DNA of 64,000 nucleotides. It comes from Sva-07 sp963747375 (lineage in GTDB: Bacteria; Actinomycetota; Acidimicrobiia; Acidimicrobiales; Ilumatobacteraceae). The stretch is taken from contig CAVVFL010000013.1 in assembly GCA_963747375.1 (NCBI GenBank), forward strand, positions 1 through 64,000, read 5' to 3'. Made by a program: the position numbers and the translations under genes. How positions within the stretch are numbered: position 1 is the stretch's first letter; each line of letters starts with the position of its first letter. The notes under the pieces are model-generated. The model ran no database searches and was not told the DNA's origin. It was given only the letters and a program-made list of their open reading frames with translations. Positions 19,390 through 27,988 of this stretch are shown one piece after another.

Positions 19390-22300
19390 GGATGGGACGA
19401 GGTCGCGGAGAAAGTTCGAGAGGAAACTCGACGCATCGGCGCCGCGGGGGAGCGGTACGACGAGCTGGCCGAGATCCTCCTTGTACTTGGCGCCCTTGGA
19501 GATCCGGCGCAGGCGCATCGTCTCCGACAGTTTCAACTCGAGCGGCGCCAGCTTCGCGGTGCCGCCGGTCGACGCCGACCCGGAGATCTGGATGTCCTTG
19601 ATGCCGAGGCGATGGCACTCGGCGCGCAGATATCCGACCTGCAGCAGCGCACCGGCGGGGTCGGGAAGCGGCCCGTAGCGATCCTCCCACTCGGTGCGGA
19701 TGTCGTCGACCTCGGCTTCGGTCGTGACGCCCGCGAGGCGACGGTACGCCTCGAGCCGCAGCTCCTCCTTGGCGACGTAGTCGGTCGGGAGGAAGGCATC
19801 GGTCGGCACGTCGAGCTTGATCTCCGCCGGCGCTTCCGGCTGGGGCTCGCCCTTCATCTCGCTGACGGCCTCGGTCACCATCTGGCAGTAGAGGTCGTAG
19901 CCGACCGCGGCGATGTGGCCCGACTGCGACTCGCCGAGCAGGTTGCCGGCACCACGGATCTCGAGGTCGCGCATGGCGATCTTGAACCCGGAGCCGAGTT
20001 CGGTCGACTCGCCGATCGTGCGCAGTCGCTCGTACGCCTCCTCGGTGAGCACCTTGTCGCGTGGATAGAAGAGGTAGGCGTACGCCCTCGATCCCGAGCG
20101 TCCCGACGCGGCCGCGCAGCTGGTGCATCTGACCGAGACCCAGGAGGTCGGACCGTTCGACGACGAGGGTGTTGACCGTCGGCATGTCGATGCCCGACTC
20201 GATGATCGTGGTGCACACGAGGACGTCGTACTGGCCGTCCCAGAAGTCCTGCACCACGGTCTCGAGGGTGCTCTCGTCCATCTGGCCGTGGGCGATGGCG
20301 ATGCGAGCCTCGGGGACGAGTTGTCGCAGGCGGCTGGCGGCGGTGTCGATCGACTGCACCCGGTTGTGCACCCAGAACACCTGACCCTCGCGAAGGAGTT
20401 CGCGGCGGATCGACTCGACGGCGACGCGCTCGTCGTACTCGCCGACGTAGGTGAGGATCGGTTGGCGGTCCGCCGGCGGCGTCTGGAGGAGCGACAGGTC
20501 GCGGATGCCGACGAGCGACATCTCCAGCGTGCGAGGGATCGGCGTGGCGGAGAGCGTGAGGACGTCGACGTTCGTCTTCATCTTCTTCATCGTCTCCTTG
20601 TGCTGCACACCGAAGCGCTGTTCCTCGTCGACGACGAGGAGGCCGAGGTCCTTGAACTTCACGTCGTTCGCGAGGAGCCGGTGGGTGCCGATGATGCAGT
20701 CGACCTCGCCGGTCTTGACGCCCTCGATGACCTTCTTGGCCTGGCCGGCGGTGAGGAACCGTGAGAGCACTTCGACCCGGATCGGGAAGCCCGCGAAGCG
20801 GTCGGCGAACGTGTTGCCGTGCTGTGTCGCCAGCAGCGTCGTCGGTGCGAGCACGGCGACCTGCTTGCCGTCCTGGATCGCCTTGAACGCGGCGCGGATC
20901 GCGACCTCGGTCTTGCCGAAGCCCACGTCGCCGCAGATGAGGCGGTCCATCGGGTGGGCGAGTTCCATGTCGCGTTTGATCTCGTCGATCGCGGTGCGCT
21001 GGTCGGGGGTCTCGACGTACGGGAACGCCTCTTCCATCTCGGCCTGCCACGGCGTGTCCTGGGCGAACGAGTGGCCCTCGGCGTTGACGCGCTTCTGGTA
21101 GAGCACCACGAGTTCCTGGGCGATCTCGCGAACCGCCGATCGCACTCGGCTCTTGGTCTTCGCGAAGTCGGATCCGCCGAGGCGGTGCAGCTTCGGTGCT
21201 TCGCCGCCGACGTACTGGCGCAGCGTGTCGATCTGGTCGGACGGCACGTAGAGCTTGTCGCCGCCCTTGTACGAGATGAGGAGATAGTCGCGCTCGACAC
21301 CGCCGATGGCCCGCTTGACCATGCCCTCGTACTGCCCGACGCCGTGCTGGTGGTGCACGACGTAGTTGCCGGTCTTCAGGTCTTCGAACGTGCTGGCGCT
21401 CTCGCGCTTCTGCTTGCGGACGGTGCGGTGGGCGCGGCGCCGGCCGGTGAGGTCGCTCTCGGCGACGATCGCCACCTTCGCGTTCGGCAGCGTGCAGCCC
21501 CGGTGCAGCGGGGCGATGACGATGCTGCCGCCGGCCGCGCAGTTCCCCGCCCGGCTCGATGACCCGGAAGTCGAGCCCGTGGTCGAGGAGGAGGTCGTGC
21601 AGCCGCTGGGCCGATCCGGTGCCGTCGGCCGCGACCACCACGCGGTAGCCGCGTCCGATGAGCTCGATCAGGCGATCGGTGAGGCCGCTGCCGTCACCGG
21701 CGACCGGACCCCAACCGGAGGCTTCGACGACCGGCGTGTCGGGCGATTCAGGGGTGGAGTCGATCGACCAGAACGAGCCGGCGTACGGCGCGGAGTCGGA
21801 TCGCCGGGTGTCGAGGAGGGTGTCGGGGTCGGCGTGCAGTCGGGGGAACGACTTGTCGGGATCGCGGGCCCACGTGGAGGCCAGCGTGCGGGCGAGGTCG
21901 TCCTCCTCGGCGATCAGGTCGATGGCGCGGTCGCGCATGCGACGCGGTTCGACGAGCAGCACCTTCGCGTTGTCGGGCAGCACGTCGGTGAGGAGCTGGT
22001 CGGCGTCGACGAGCCAGGGCAACCAGCTCTCCATGCCGTCGAAGTGCACGCCCTCGGCGAGGCGCTCCCACTGCTCGCGGCCCCACGGCTCGGAGGCGAC
22101 GAGTCCGGCCGCGCGCCGGCGGACGTCGTCGGTCGGCATCAGCTCTCGGGCGGGAAAGATGATGACCTCGTCGAGGTCGTCGGTCGAGCGTTGGTCGTTG
22201 ACGCCGAAGCGGGTGAGGCGGTCGACCTCGTCGCCCCACAGGTCGATGCGGATCGGTGCGTCGGCGGTCGAGGGGAACACGTCGACGATGGCGCCGCGCC

Positions 22301-22829
22301 GGGCGAACTCGCCGCGGTGTTCGACGAGTTCCTCGCGGCGGTAGCCGAACTCGACGAGTCGGCGGCCGAGTTCGTCGGGGTCCACCTCCGCGCCGGGTCG
22401 CACGATGATCGGCTCGGTGGTGGTGGCGCCCGGGCCGAGCTTCTGGAGGAGTGCCCGGACGCCGGCGACGATGACGGTCGGGCAGCGATCGGGATCGCGA
22501 AGGCGCCACAGGATGTCGAGGCGCTGGCCCATCGTCTCGACGCTGGGGCTGACGCGTTCGAACGGGAGGGTCTCCCAGCCGGGGAAGTGGACCACCTCGC
22601 CGGGCGGCAGGAACTGCGCGAGGTCGTCGGCGAGCTGGCCCGCCATGGTGCCGGTGGGGCAACTGACCACGAGCGGGCGGCGTGACGACAGCGTCGCGAG
22701 CGCGGCGATCGAGATCGGCCGGGCCACTTCGACCACGGCGAGCCGGGCGGTCGGATCGCCGAGCGCCCGGGTGAGCCCAGGCTCGTCGCGCAGCAGCGCC
22801 GGCAAGGCCCCCAGCGGCGCCCCCATCAT
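19384..22829 (-). CDS. mfd: Transcription-repair coupling factor Mfd, two frameshifts in assembly
   Basis: ATP-dependent translocase that removes stalled RNA polymerase and recruits UvrA. About 1147 residues once corrected. The N-terminal UvrB-like module contains VVSCPTGTMAGQLADDLAQF and LLQKLGPGATTT. The RNA-polymerase-interaction domain starts TGNYVVHHQHGVGQYEGM. The helicase core has Walker A GDVGFGKTE, DEEQ box LLVVDEEQRFGV, SATPIPRTLEMSL and IESGIDMPTVN, followed by the C-terminal D7 domain (GHIAAVGYDLYCQM). Extra or missing bases near 21540 and 20085 break the frame. The start is an ATG-ATG pair; a family A palindrome lies between it and pth. Confidence 0.95.
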
Positions 22830-22855
22830 CGCCGCCCACCCCCAACCCCACCACC

Positions 22856-22908
22856 CCGAAATTCTCCTCAGAGTGCGCGCTGAGCGCGCACCTGGAGGAG
22901 AATTTCGG
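22856..22908. repeat. Family A palindrome (A2), pth-mfd gap
   Basis: Perfect 14-bp outer arms CCGAAATTCTCCTC (22856-22869) and complement (22895-22908) enclose an inner perfect palindrome GTGCGCGC-TGA-GCGCGCAC (22873-22891). The orientation is opposite to copies A4 and A5. It lies 27 bp upstream of the mfd start and 11 bp from the pth stop. Confidence 0.85.
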
Positions 22909-22919
22909 CGGTGCGGAGG

Positions 22920-23540
22920 TCATGGGGTGCCGTTGTAGCGCTGCATGGAGGCATCCACACCGCGAGCGATGATCAACTCGGTGGCGTCGGCGGCATCGGC
23001 GATGCGGATGTCGAGCAGTTCTCGCTCGGCCTTGGGCACCTTCGACAGGACATGGCCCTTGCCGACGTCTTTGTGTTCGGGCTTGCCGACTCCGATGCGG
23101 ACGCGCAGGTAGTCCTGCGACTTGAGGTGCTGGGTGATCGACCGCAGGCCGTTGTGGCCGGCGAGCCCGCCGCCGGCCTTGACCTTGAGTTCGCCCGGTG
23201 GCAGGTCGAGTTCGTCCTGGATGACGATGATCTGCTCCGGCGACTCGATCCGGTAGCGGCGCACGAGTGCGCTGACGGCCTGGCCCGAATCGTTCATGAA
23301 CGTGATCGGGAACGCGAACACGACGCGTTGCTCGCCGTCGGGTCCGGGCAGCCGGGCCTCGGCGACGAGTGCGTTGTCGCGTCCGCCCTTGAGCGTCAGA
23401 CCCTTGCGCTCGGCGAGCAGCCGGACCGCCTCCTCGCCGACGTTGTGGCGCGTGCGGGCGTACTTCTCACCCGGATTTCCGAGTCCGACGACCAACCAGT
23501 CGTACGGCTCACCCTTGCCGGATCGCCCGAACAGACTCAT
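22920..23540 (-). CDS. pth: Peptidyl-tRNA hydrolase
   Basis: Cleaves peptidyl-tRNA released from stalled ribosomes. 206 residues, intact. Catalytic elements are all present: LVVGLGNPGEKYARTRHNVGEE (Asn and the catalytic His), TFMNDSGQAV, IVIQDELDLPPGELKVK (Asp) and GGLAGHNGLRSI (Asn). The ATG at 23540 has GGGAGGGGTGA just upstream; a GTG one codon earlier is less likely. The gene sits between rplY and mfd on the same strand, the actinobacterial order, with family A palindromes on both sides. Confidence 0.96.
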   Translation of the reverse strand: MSLFGRSGKGEPYDWLVVGLGNPGEKYARTRHNVGEEAVRLLAERKGLTLKGGRDNALVAEARLPGPDGEQRVVFAFPITFMNDSGQAVSALVRRYRIESPEQIIVIQDELDLPPGELKVKAGGGLAGHNGLRSITQHLKSQDYLRVRIGVGKPEHKDVGKGHVLSKVPKAERELLDIRIADAADATELIIARGVDASMQRYNGTP

Positions 23541-23568
23541 CACTCACCCCTCCCACCACCGACCACCA

Positions 23569-23621
23569 CCGAAAAATGCCTCCCGGTGCGCGCTGAGCGC
23601 GCACGGAGAGGCAAGTTTCGG
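23569..23621. repeat. Family A palindrome (A3), rplY-pth gap, imperfect outer arms
   Basis: Outer arms CCGAAAAATGCCTCCC and the complement of GGAGAGGCAAGTTTCGG match imperfectly. The inner palindrome GTGCGCGC-TGA-GCGCGCAC (23586-23604) is identical to that of A2 and has the same orientation. Arms have diverged while the centre is conserved. Confidence 0.8.
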
Positions 23622-23667
23622 GATGGATGAGGGCGCGCAAGCGGTCATCGGACCGTGGCGCGTCGGA

Positions 23668-24333
23668 TCACTCGCTGTCGGAGTCGGCCGACGCTTCGGC
23701 CGGGCCGCCTTCGCCTTCGGCTGCAGCAGCGGCCGCTGCCTCGTCGGCGGCGGCCTCCTCGGCATCGAGCACGGGGGTACGCATCGTGAGCACGGTGACG
23801 ACCGGGGCGTCGGCGTCGGCCTCGGCGACCACGCCGGACGGCAGTGGGATGTCCTCGACGCGGATGACCGAGTCCATCGTCATCTCGGACACGTCGATGG
23901 TGATGCCATCGGGGATGTTGCGCGGCGTGGTGCGCACTGACAGCTCCTGCATGGCGAGGTCGACCAGGCCGCCGTTGGACTCGACGTCCTTGGCCTCACC
24001 ATCGAGGTGGATCGGCACGGACACCACGATCTCCTCGTTGAGGTTCACCTGGATGAAGTCGATGTGCTGCACGGATCGCTTCACGGGGTGGCGCTGGATG
24101 TCCTTGATCAGCGTCGGGTACACGGTCCCGTCGACGGTGAGGTCGAGGATCGTGTTCATGCCCGCGGCCCCTGACAGGGCCTGGCGCAGCTCGCGGCGAT
24201 CGACCGAGACGGGGAGCGGATCCATGCCGTGGCCGTACACGACCGCGGGGATCTTGCCCTCGGCGCGCAGACGGCGGGAGTCGGAGCTACCGGCTTGGCG
24301 TCCGGTTTCGGCTTGGAGAACGGTCTCAGACAT
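23668..24333 (-). CDS. rplY: 50S ribosomal protein L25 / general stress protein Ctc (bL25)
   Basis: 221 residues, intact. The N-terminal L25 domain (RRLRAEGKIPAVVYGHG, then DIQRHPVKRSVQHIDFIQV) binds 5S rRNA. It is followed by the TL5/CTC C-terminal beta domain (VPIHLDGEAKDVESNGG, DGITIDVSEM). The protein ends in an Ala/Glu/Asp-rich acidic tail of about 35 residues, common in actinobacterial Ctc. The gene precedes pth, as in Mycobacterium and relatives. Confidence 0.95.
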   Translation of the reverse strand: MSETVLQAETGRQAGSSDSRRLRAEGKIPAVVYGHGMDPLPVSVDRRELRQALSGAAGMNTILDLTVDGTVYPTLIKDIQRHPVKRSVQHIDFIQVNLNEEIVVSVPIHLDGEAKDVESNGGLVDLAMQELSVRTTPRNIPDGITIDVSEMTMDSVIRVEDIPLPSGVVAEADADAPVVTVLTMRTPVLDAEEAAADEAAAAAAAEGEGGPAEASADSDSE

Positions 24334-24440
24334 GGTGATCGGCTTCCATCAGATCTCGTGACGGCGCCCACACATCGGGCGCCACGTCGTTACAGCAGCG
24401 TCCCAATCTATCGGCGCCATCCGGCATCCCCTCCGCGCCG

Positions 24441-24509
24441 CCCCACCTCCGAAATTCTCCTCCAGGCGCGCGCCCAGCGCGCACTGTCAGGAGAATTTCG
24501 GAGGTGGGG
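24441..24509. repeat. Family A palindrome (A4), downstream boundary of DUF559 gene 1
   Basis: Perfect 21-bp arms (24441-24461 and 24489-24509, CCCCACCTCCGAAATTCTCCT and complement) enclose an inner GCGCGC-CCA-GCGCGC palindrome. The last codons and the TGA (24487-24489) of the DUF559 gene are formed by the right arm. It is in the same orientation as A5 on the other side of that gene. Confidence 0.88.
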
Positions 24510-25479
24510 GCGAGGGAGGTGTTCGGTGGTCGGCGGTGCGGCGGCGGTGGACCTTCGCGACCTGGACCGCGGCGGCGTGGAGGTCGTCGCGCATGGTCTC
24601 GTCGAAGCGGATGACCAGCCACCCGAGCTCGGCGCAGGCGCGGTCGCGCCCCTGATCGCGCCGTTGACGAAGATTGCCGCCGTGGAACCAGGACGCTCCG
24701 GGCTCGACCGCCAGGCGGATCGCCGGCCACGCGATGTCGAGGTGGATGACCTCGCCGGAAGGAAGCGCCAGCGGGTGCTGGCGAACGGGCCGCTGGAGCC
24801 CGATCCGCTCGAATTCCTCGAGCAGGGATCGCTCGAGGTTGCTCTGCGCGGGCCGTTCCTGGCCGCTGCAGCGATCCAACCAGTGCTCGATCTTCGACAC
24901 TCCGTCCTTGCCCCGACATCGGTGCCGTTCGAGGTAGCCGGCGGCGTCGGTCGGTGTGATCAGCCCGAGGTGCCACGCATCTTCGGCGGCGCGTTCGAAG
25001 CGATGCTGGTTGAACGCCTGGGCGAGACCGAACAGGATCCTCATGGGCGACGCCACGACGAATGCGTCGATCGACCATGGGTCGGCGTCCCACCACGTCG
25101 TGCGGTGGACGTCGATCCAGGGAGGAACGTCTCGGCGGAATTCGTCGGGGACGGTGACGTGGATCGTCTGCGTCGGCATGCCCCGCAGCCCGGCCAGCCG
25201 CCCGCCGGACCACCCGCTGAGGAGGCCATCGGGCGCGGTGAACAGCTGCGTGGCCATGGCTCGGCCCCGGAACGAGAGCGGCGTGGAGGCGATGCGCACC
25301 ACTCCCGGCAGGATGTCGTCGACCACGCCCTTGCGTCTCGCGCGATAGAGCATCGAGCGGGACATGCCGACCGCAGCGACTTGGTGCGCCGCGGCCACTC
25401 CGTGCTGTCGGGCAAACACCGCCAAGATGTCGGGACTGATCACACCCGCCAGTGGGCATCGACCCCTCCCGATCGGCAT
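24487..25479 (-). CDS. DUF559 (Vsr-like nuclease fold) protein with AbiEi-type N-terminal domain, palindrome-bounded copy 1
   Basis: About 330 residues, intact. Residues 10-100 form an AbiEi_4-type winged-helix head (FARQHGVAAAHQVAAVGMSRSMLYRA, then a WSGGRLAGLRGM turn). The C-terminal 110 residues resemble DUF559, a Vsr-related PD-(D/E)xK nuclease fold: HLDIAWPAIRLAVEPG, WFHGG, RRDQGRDRACAELGWLVIRFDE. Biochemical role unestablished. It lies between rplY and prs and is bracketed by family A palindromes. Its final residues (PPPPKFS) and stop are encoded by the A4 arm, and the ATG at 25479 abuts A5. A GTG at 25443 is an alternative start. The housekeeping neighbours suggest insertion. Confidence 0.82.
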   Translation of the reverse strand: MPIGRGRCPLAGVISPDILAVFARQHGVAAAHQVAAVGMSRSMLYRARRKGVVDDILPGVVRIASTPLSFRGRAMATQLFTAPDGLLSGWSGGRLAGLRGMPTQTIHVTVPDEFRRDVPPWIDVHRTTWWDADPWSIDAFVVASPMRILFGLAQAFNQHRFERAAEDAWHLGLITPTDAAGYLERHRCRGKDGVSKIEHWLDRCSGQERPAQSNLERSLLEEFERIGLQRPVRQHPLALPSGEVIHLDIAWPAIRLAVEPGASWFHGGNLRQRRDQGRDRACAELGWLVIRFDETMRDDLHAAAVQVAKVHRRRTADHRTPPSPPPPKFS

Positions 25480-25482
25480 CAA

Positions 25483-25539
25483 CCCCGAATTTCTCCTCCA
25501 GATGCGCGCTCAGCGCGCACTGGGAGGAGAATTTCGGAG
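25483..25539. repeat. Family A palindrome (A5), upstream boundary of DUF559 gene 1
   Basis: Outer arms 25483-25499 and 25523-25539 match at 15 of 17 positions and enclose TGCGCGCT-C-AGCGCGCA. It is a direct repeat of A4, lies 3 bp from the DUF559 ATG and 13 bp from the prs stop. Confidence 0.85.
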
Positions 25540-25552
25540 GTGGAGGTGGGGG

Positions 25553-26542
25553 TCAGGCGAGGTTTTCGCCGCCGAAGATCTCGCTGACGCTGGTGTCGTC
25601 GAAGACGGCGCCGAGGGCTTCGGCGATCAGCGGCGCCACCGACAGCACCTCGATCTTGTCGAGCTGCTTCTCGGGCGGCAGGGGCAGGGTGTTGGTGAGC
25701 ACGATGCGGCTGAGCGGTGCGTTCTTCAACCGGTCGATCGCCGGGCCCGACAACACGCCGTGGGTGGCCATCGCCCACACCTCGCTGGCGCCGCGCTGCA
25801 CGAGCAGTTCCGCCGCCGCGCAGATGGTGCCGGCCGTGTCGATCATGTCGTCGGTCAGCACGCACAGCCGGCCCTCGACGTCGCCCATCACCTCGGCGGC
25901 CTCGGCCACGTTGGTCGAACCCTTGGGCCGACGCTTGTAGATGAACGCGAGGTCGGCGCCGATGTCGACGAGGTGCTGAGCCATCCGTTCGGCGACCTTG
26001 ATGCGACCGGCATCCGGCGACACGATCACCGGCGCCGTCGCGTGGGTGCGCACGTACTGCTCGAGCACCGGCATCGCCGTGAGATGGTCGACCGGGCCCT
26101 CGAAGAACCCCTGGATCTGGCCGGAGTGCAGGTCGATCGAGATCATCCGCTTGGCGCCGGCGGCCTTGAACATGTCGGCGATCAGCCGGGCGGTGATCGG
26201 CTCGCGGCCCTCGGCCTTGCGGTCCTGGCGGGCGTAGCCGTAGAACGGGCACACGGCGGTGATCCGCTTCGCCGAGGCGCGATAGGCGGCGTCGATCATG
26301 ATCAGGTGCTCCATGATCGAGTCGTTGACCGAGTGGTCGTCGACGCCGAAATGGCTCTGGATCACGAACACGTCGGATCCGCGGATCGACTCGCCGAAGC
26401 GGCAGCGCACTTCACCGTTCGCGAACTCGACGAGGTTGTCGTGGCCGAGTTCGATGTTGAGGTGCGTCGCCACCTCCTGGGCCAGCTCAGGATGGGTGCG
26501 GCCCGAGTACAGGGCGAGCCGCTTGGTGGTGACCTTCTCCAT
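25553..26542 (-). CDS. prs: Ribose-phosphate pyrophosphokinase (PRPP synthetase)
   Basis: Makes PRPP from ribose 5-phosphate and ATP for nucleotide, His and Trp synthesis. 329 residues, intact. Signatures: LALYSGRTHPELAQEVATHL, FANGEVRCRFGESIRGSDVFVIQSH, the flexible-loop motif YGYARQDRKAEGREPI, DLHSGQIQGFFEGPVDHL, and the PRPP-binding loop VLTDDMIDTAGTI. The ATG at 26542 begins MEKVTTKRLALYSG as in homologues, and a GGGGAGG lies 13 nt before it. It follows glmU on the same strand with 66 bp between, the usual glmU-prs arrangement. Confidence 0.97.
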   Translation of the reverse strand: MEKVTTKRLALYSGRTHPELAQEVATHLNIELGHDNLVEFANGEVRCRFGESIRGSDVFVIQSHFGVDDHSVNDSIMEHLIMIDAAYRASAKRITAVCPFYGYARQDRKAEGREPITARLIADMFKAAGAKRMISIDLHSGQIQGFFEGPVDHLTAMPVLEQYVRTHATAPVIVSPDAGRIKVAERMAQHLVDIGADLAFIYKRRPKGSTNVAEAAEVMGDVEGRLCVLTDDMIDTAGTICAAAELLVQRGASEVWAMATHGVLSGPAIDRLKNAPLSRIVLTNTLPLPPEKQLDKIEVLSVAPLIAEALGAVFDDTSVSEIFGGENLA

Positions 26543-26608
26543 GAGCTGTGACGTCCTCCCCGACGTTGTTCGGCCGTGAGCACCCGGCTCGAAGCCGGCC
26601 AAGAGGGA

Positions 26609-27697
26609 TCAGCCGACAGGTGCAGTGTAGAACGCTCCGGTCGTCGCTCCCGCAGCGACTGAACTTCCGGCCGGAAGATGGGCGTACGGGCCGACGGTGG
26701 CGTCGGTTCCGATCTCGGCGTCGTGGCCGACGGTGTTCTCGACGATGGCGCCGCTGCCGACGGCGCAGTCGTCCAGCCGGGTGTCGGGGCCGATGTCGCA
26801 CCCGTCGCCGATGACGGTGGTTCCCTGGAGGATCGTGCCCGGATACAGCGTGACGTCGCGGCCGATCGACACGGTCACGTCGACGAAGGTCTGACGCGGG
26901 TCGAGCATCGTGACCCCGCTCAGCAACCAGAACTTGTTGGTGCGCGACCGGAGCTCACGCTCGGCGAGTGCGAGCTGCCAGCGGTCGTTGACACCCTGCG
27001 TCTCGCCCTCGGGCGCCTGGACGCATCCGATGCGGTGCCCCATCGCGCCGAGCACCGACACCACGTCGGTGAGGTAGTACTCGCCCTGGGCGTTGTCGGT
27101 GGTGAGCTTGCGCAGCGCCGGCCCGAGCAGGTCGCGGCGGAACGCATAGATCGACGTGCAGACCTCGCGAACATCGAGTTCGTCGGGTGCGGCGTCGCGG
27201 TGCTCGACGATCCGGGCCGCCTGGCCGTCGGCCTTGCGGATGCACGCGGCCGTAGCCGGTCGGGTCGTCCATCACGCTGGTGAGCAGCGTGGCGGCGTTG
27301 CCGCACTCGATGTGGACGTCGACGAGTTCACGCAGCGTTTCGGGACGCAGCAGCGGCGTGTCGCCGGGCAGCACGAGAATCGTCGACTCTCGTCGTCGTA
27401 GTCGTCGCCGCCGAGTGCCGACATGCCGATCGACGCGGCGTCGCCGGTGCCGTTCTGATGGAGCTGCTCGGCGAAGGCGACGTTCGCCCAGCCGGGGGAC
27501 AGCTGCTGCACCTTCTTGGTGACCTGTTCGGCACCATGGCCGACGACGACCACGGTTCGTTCGGGATGCACCCGCTCGAGGGCGTGGATCACGTGCAGGA
27601 CCATGGCGCGCCCGCAGATGAGGTGCAATGGCTTGGGGCGGCTCGACTTCATCCGGGTGCCTTCTCCGGCGGCGAGCACGATTGCTGAAACGCTCAT
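26609..27697 (-). CDS. glmU: GlmU-like UDP-GlcNAc pyrophosphorylase with a truncated acetyltransferase domain, frameshifted
   Basis: The N-terminal uridyltransferase domain is standard: AIVLAAGEGTRMKSSRPKPLH, FAEQLHQNGTGDA, VLPGDTPLLRPETL, GEYYLTDVV and the NDRWQLALAE linker. Frame changes near 27393 and 27250 are needed. The C-terminal left-handed beta-helix starts normally (VTMLDPRQTFVD, IGPDTRLDDC) but stops after GPYAHLPAG...FYTAPVG at about residue 360. Bifunctional GlmU has about 100 more residues carrying the acetyltransferase active site. Only 66 bp remain before prs, so this is a real truncation, not a frame error. The protein probably makes UDP-GlcNAc from GlcNAc-1-P only. The start lies 3 nt after tRNA-Gln. 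Confidence 0.85.
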
Positions 27698-27700
27698 GAG

Positions 27701-27771
27701 CTCCGGGGAGAGGATTCGAACCCCTACACGCGGCACCAAAAACCGCTGTCCTACCATTAGACGACCCCGGA
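27701..27771 (-). tRNA. tRNA-Gln (anticodon TTG)
   Basis: 71 nt including the discriminator base; the 3' CCA is not encoded. The acceptor TCCGGGG pairs with CCCCGGA, the D arm contains AATGGTAGGAC, the anticodon loop TTTTGGT gives UUG, and the T arm contains GGGTTCGAATCC. It is 3 nt upstream of the glmU ATG and in the same orientation. A possible -10 box (TACGGT, 27816-27821) lies 44 nt upstream. Confidence 0.95.
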
Positions 27772-27850
27772 CTGATCACGGATCGACCCCGCCGTGACGG
27801 TTTGTCCGCTCGTTCACCGTATCTCGCGTGGCAGGCCTTGCCACGGCCGA

Positions 27851-27856
27851 TAGCGT
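27851..27856 (+). promoter_or_regulatory. -10 box (TAGCGT) upstream of bS22
   Basis: TAGCGT is followed by GGCGTGCCTT and the ATG, leaving at most about a 3-nt leader. The block TAGCRTKGCGTGCCT is almost repeated before the bL37 gene at 46117. Confidence 0.55.
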
Positions 27857-27866
27857 GGCGTGCCTT

Positions 27867-27959
27867 ATGGGTTCTCTGATCAAGAAGCGTCGCAAGCGCA
27901 TGCGGAAGAAGAAGCACAAGAAGATGCTGCGCCGCACGCGTCACCAGCGTCGCAAGTAG
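27867..27959 (+). CDS. Small ribosomal protein bS22 (AURKAIP1/COX24 domain), 30 residues
   Basis: A 30-residue, extremely basic peptide beginning MGSLIKKRRKRMRKKKHKK and ending RRTRHQRRK. This is nearly the sequence I know for the actinobacterial/mycobacterial protein called bS22 (formerly annotated AURKAIP1/COX24-domain protein), bound near the decoding centre of the 30S subunit. It is divergent from tRNA-Gln/glmU and convergent with ispE. No Shine-Dalgarno; the promoter-like box just upstream suggests a near-leaderless mRNA. Confidence 0.9.
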   Translation: MGSLIKKRRKRMRKKKHKKMLRRTRHQRRK

Positions 27960-27988
27960 TTCATCCTCGTCAGCTGCCGACCTGTCCG

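Noticed and set aside
22856..25539. Clustered family A palindromes as a CRISPR array
   Set aside because: Copies are 0.7-1.1 kb apart with genes between them, are long inverted repeats rather than short direct repeats with spacers, and no cas genes are nearby.
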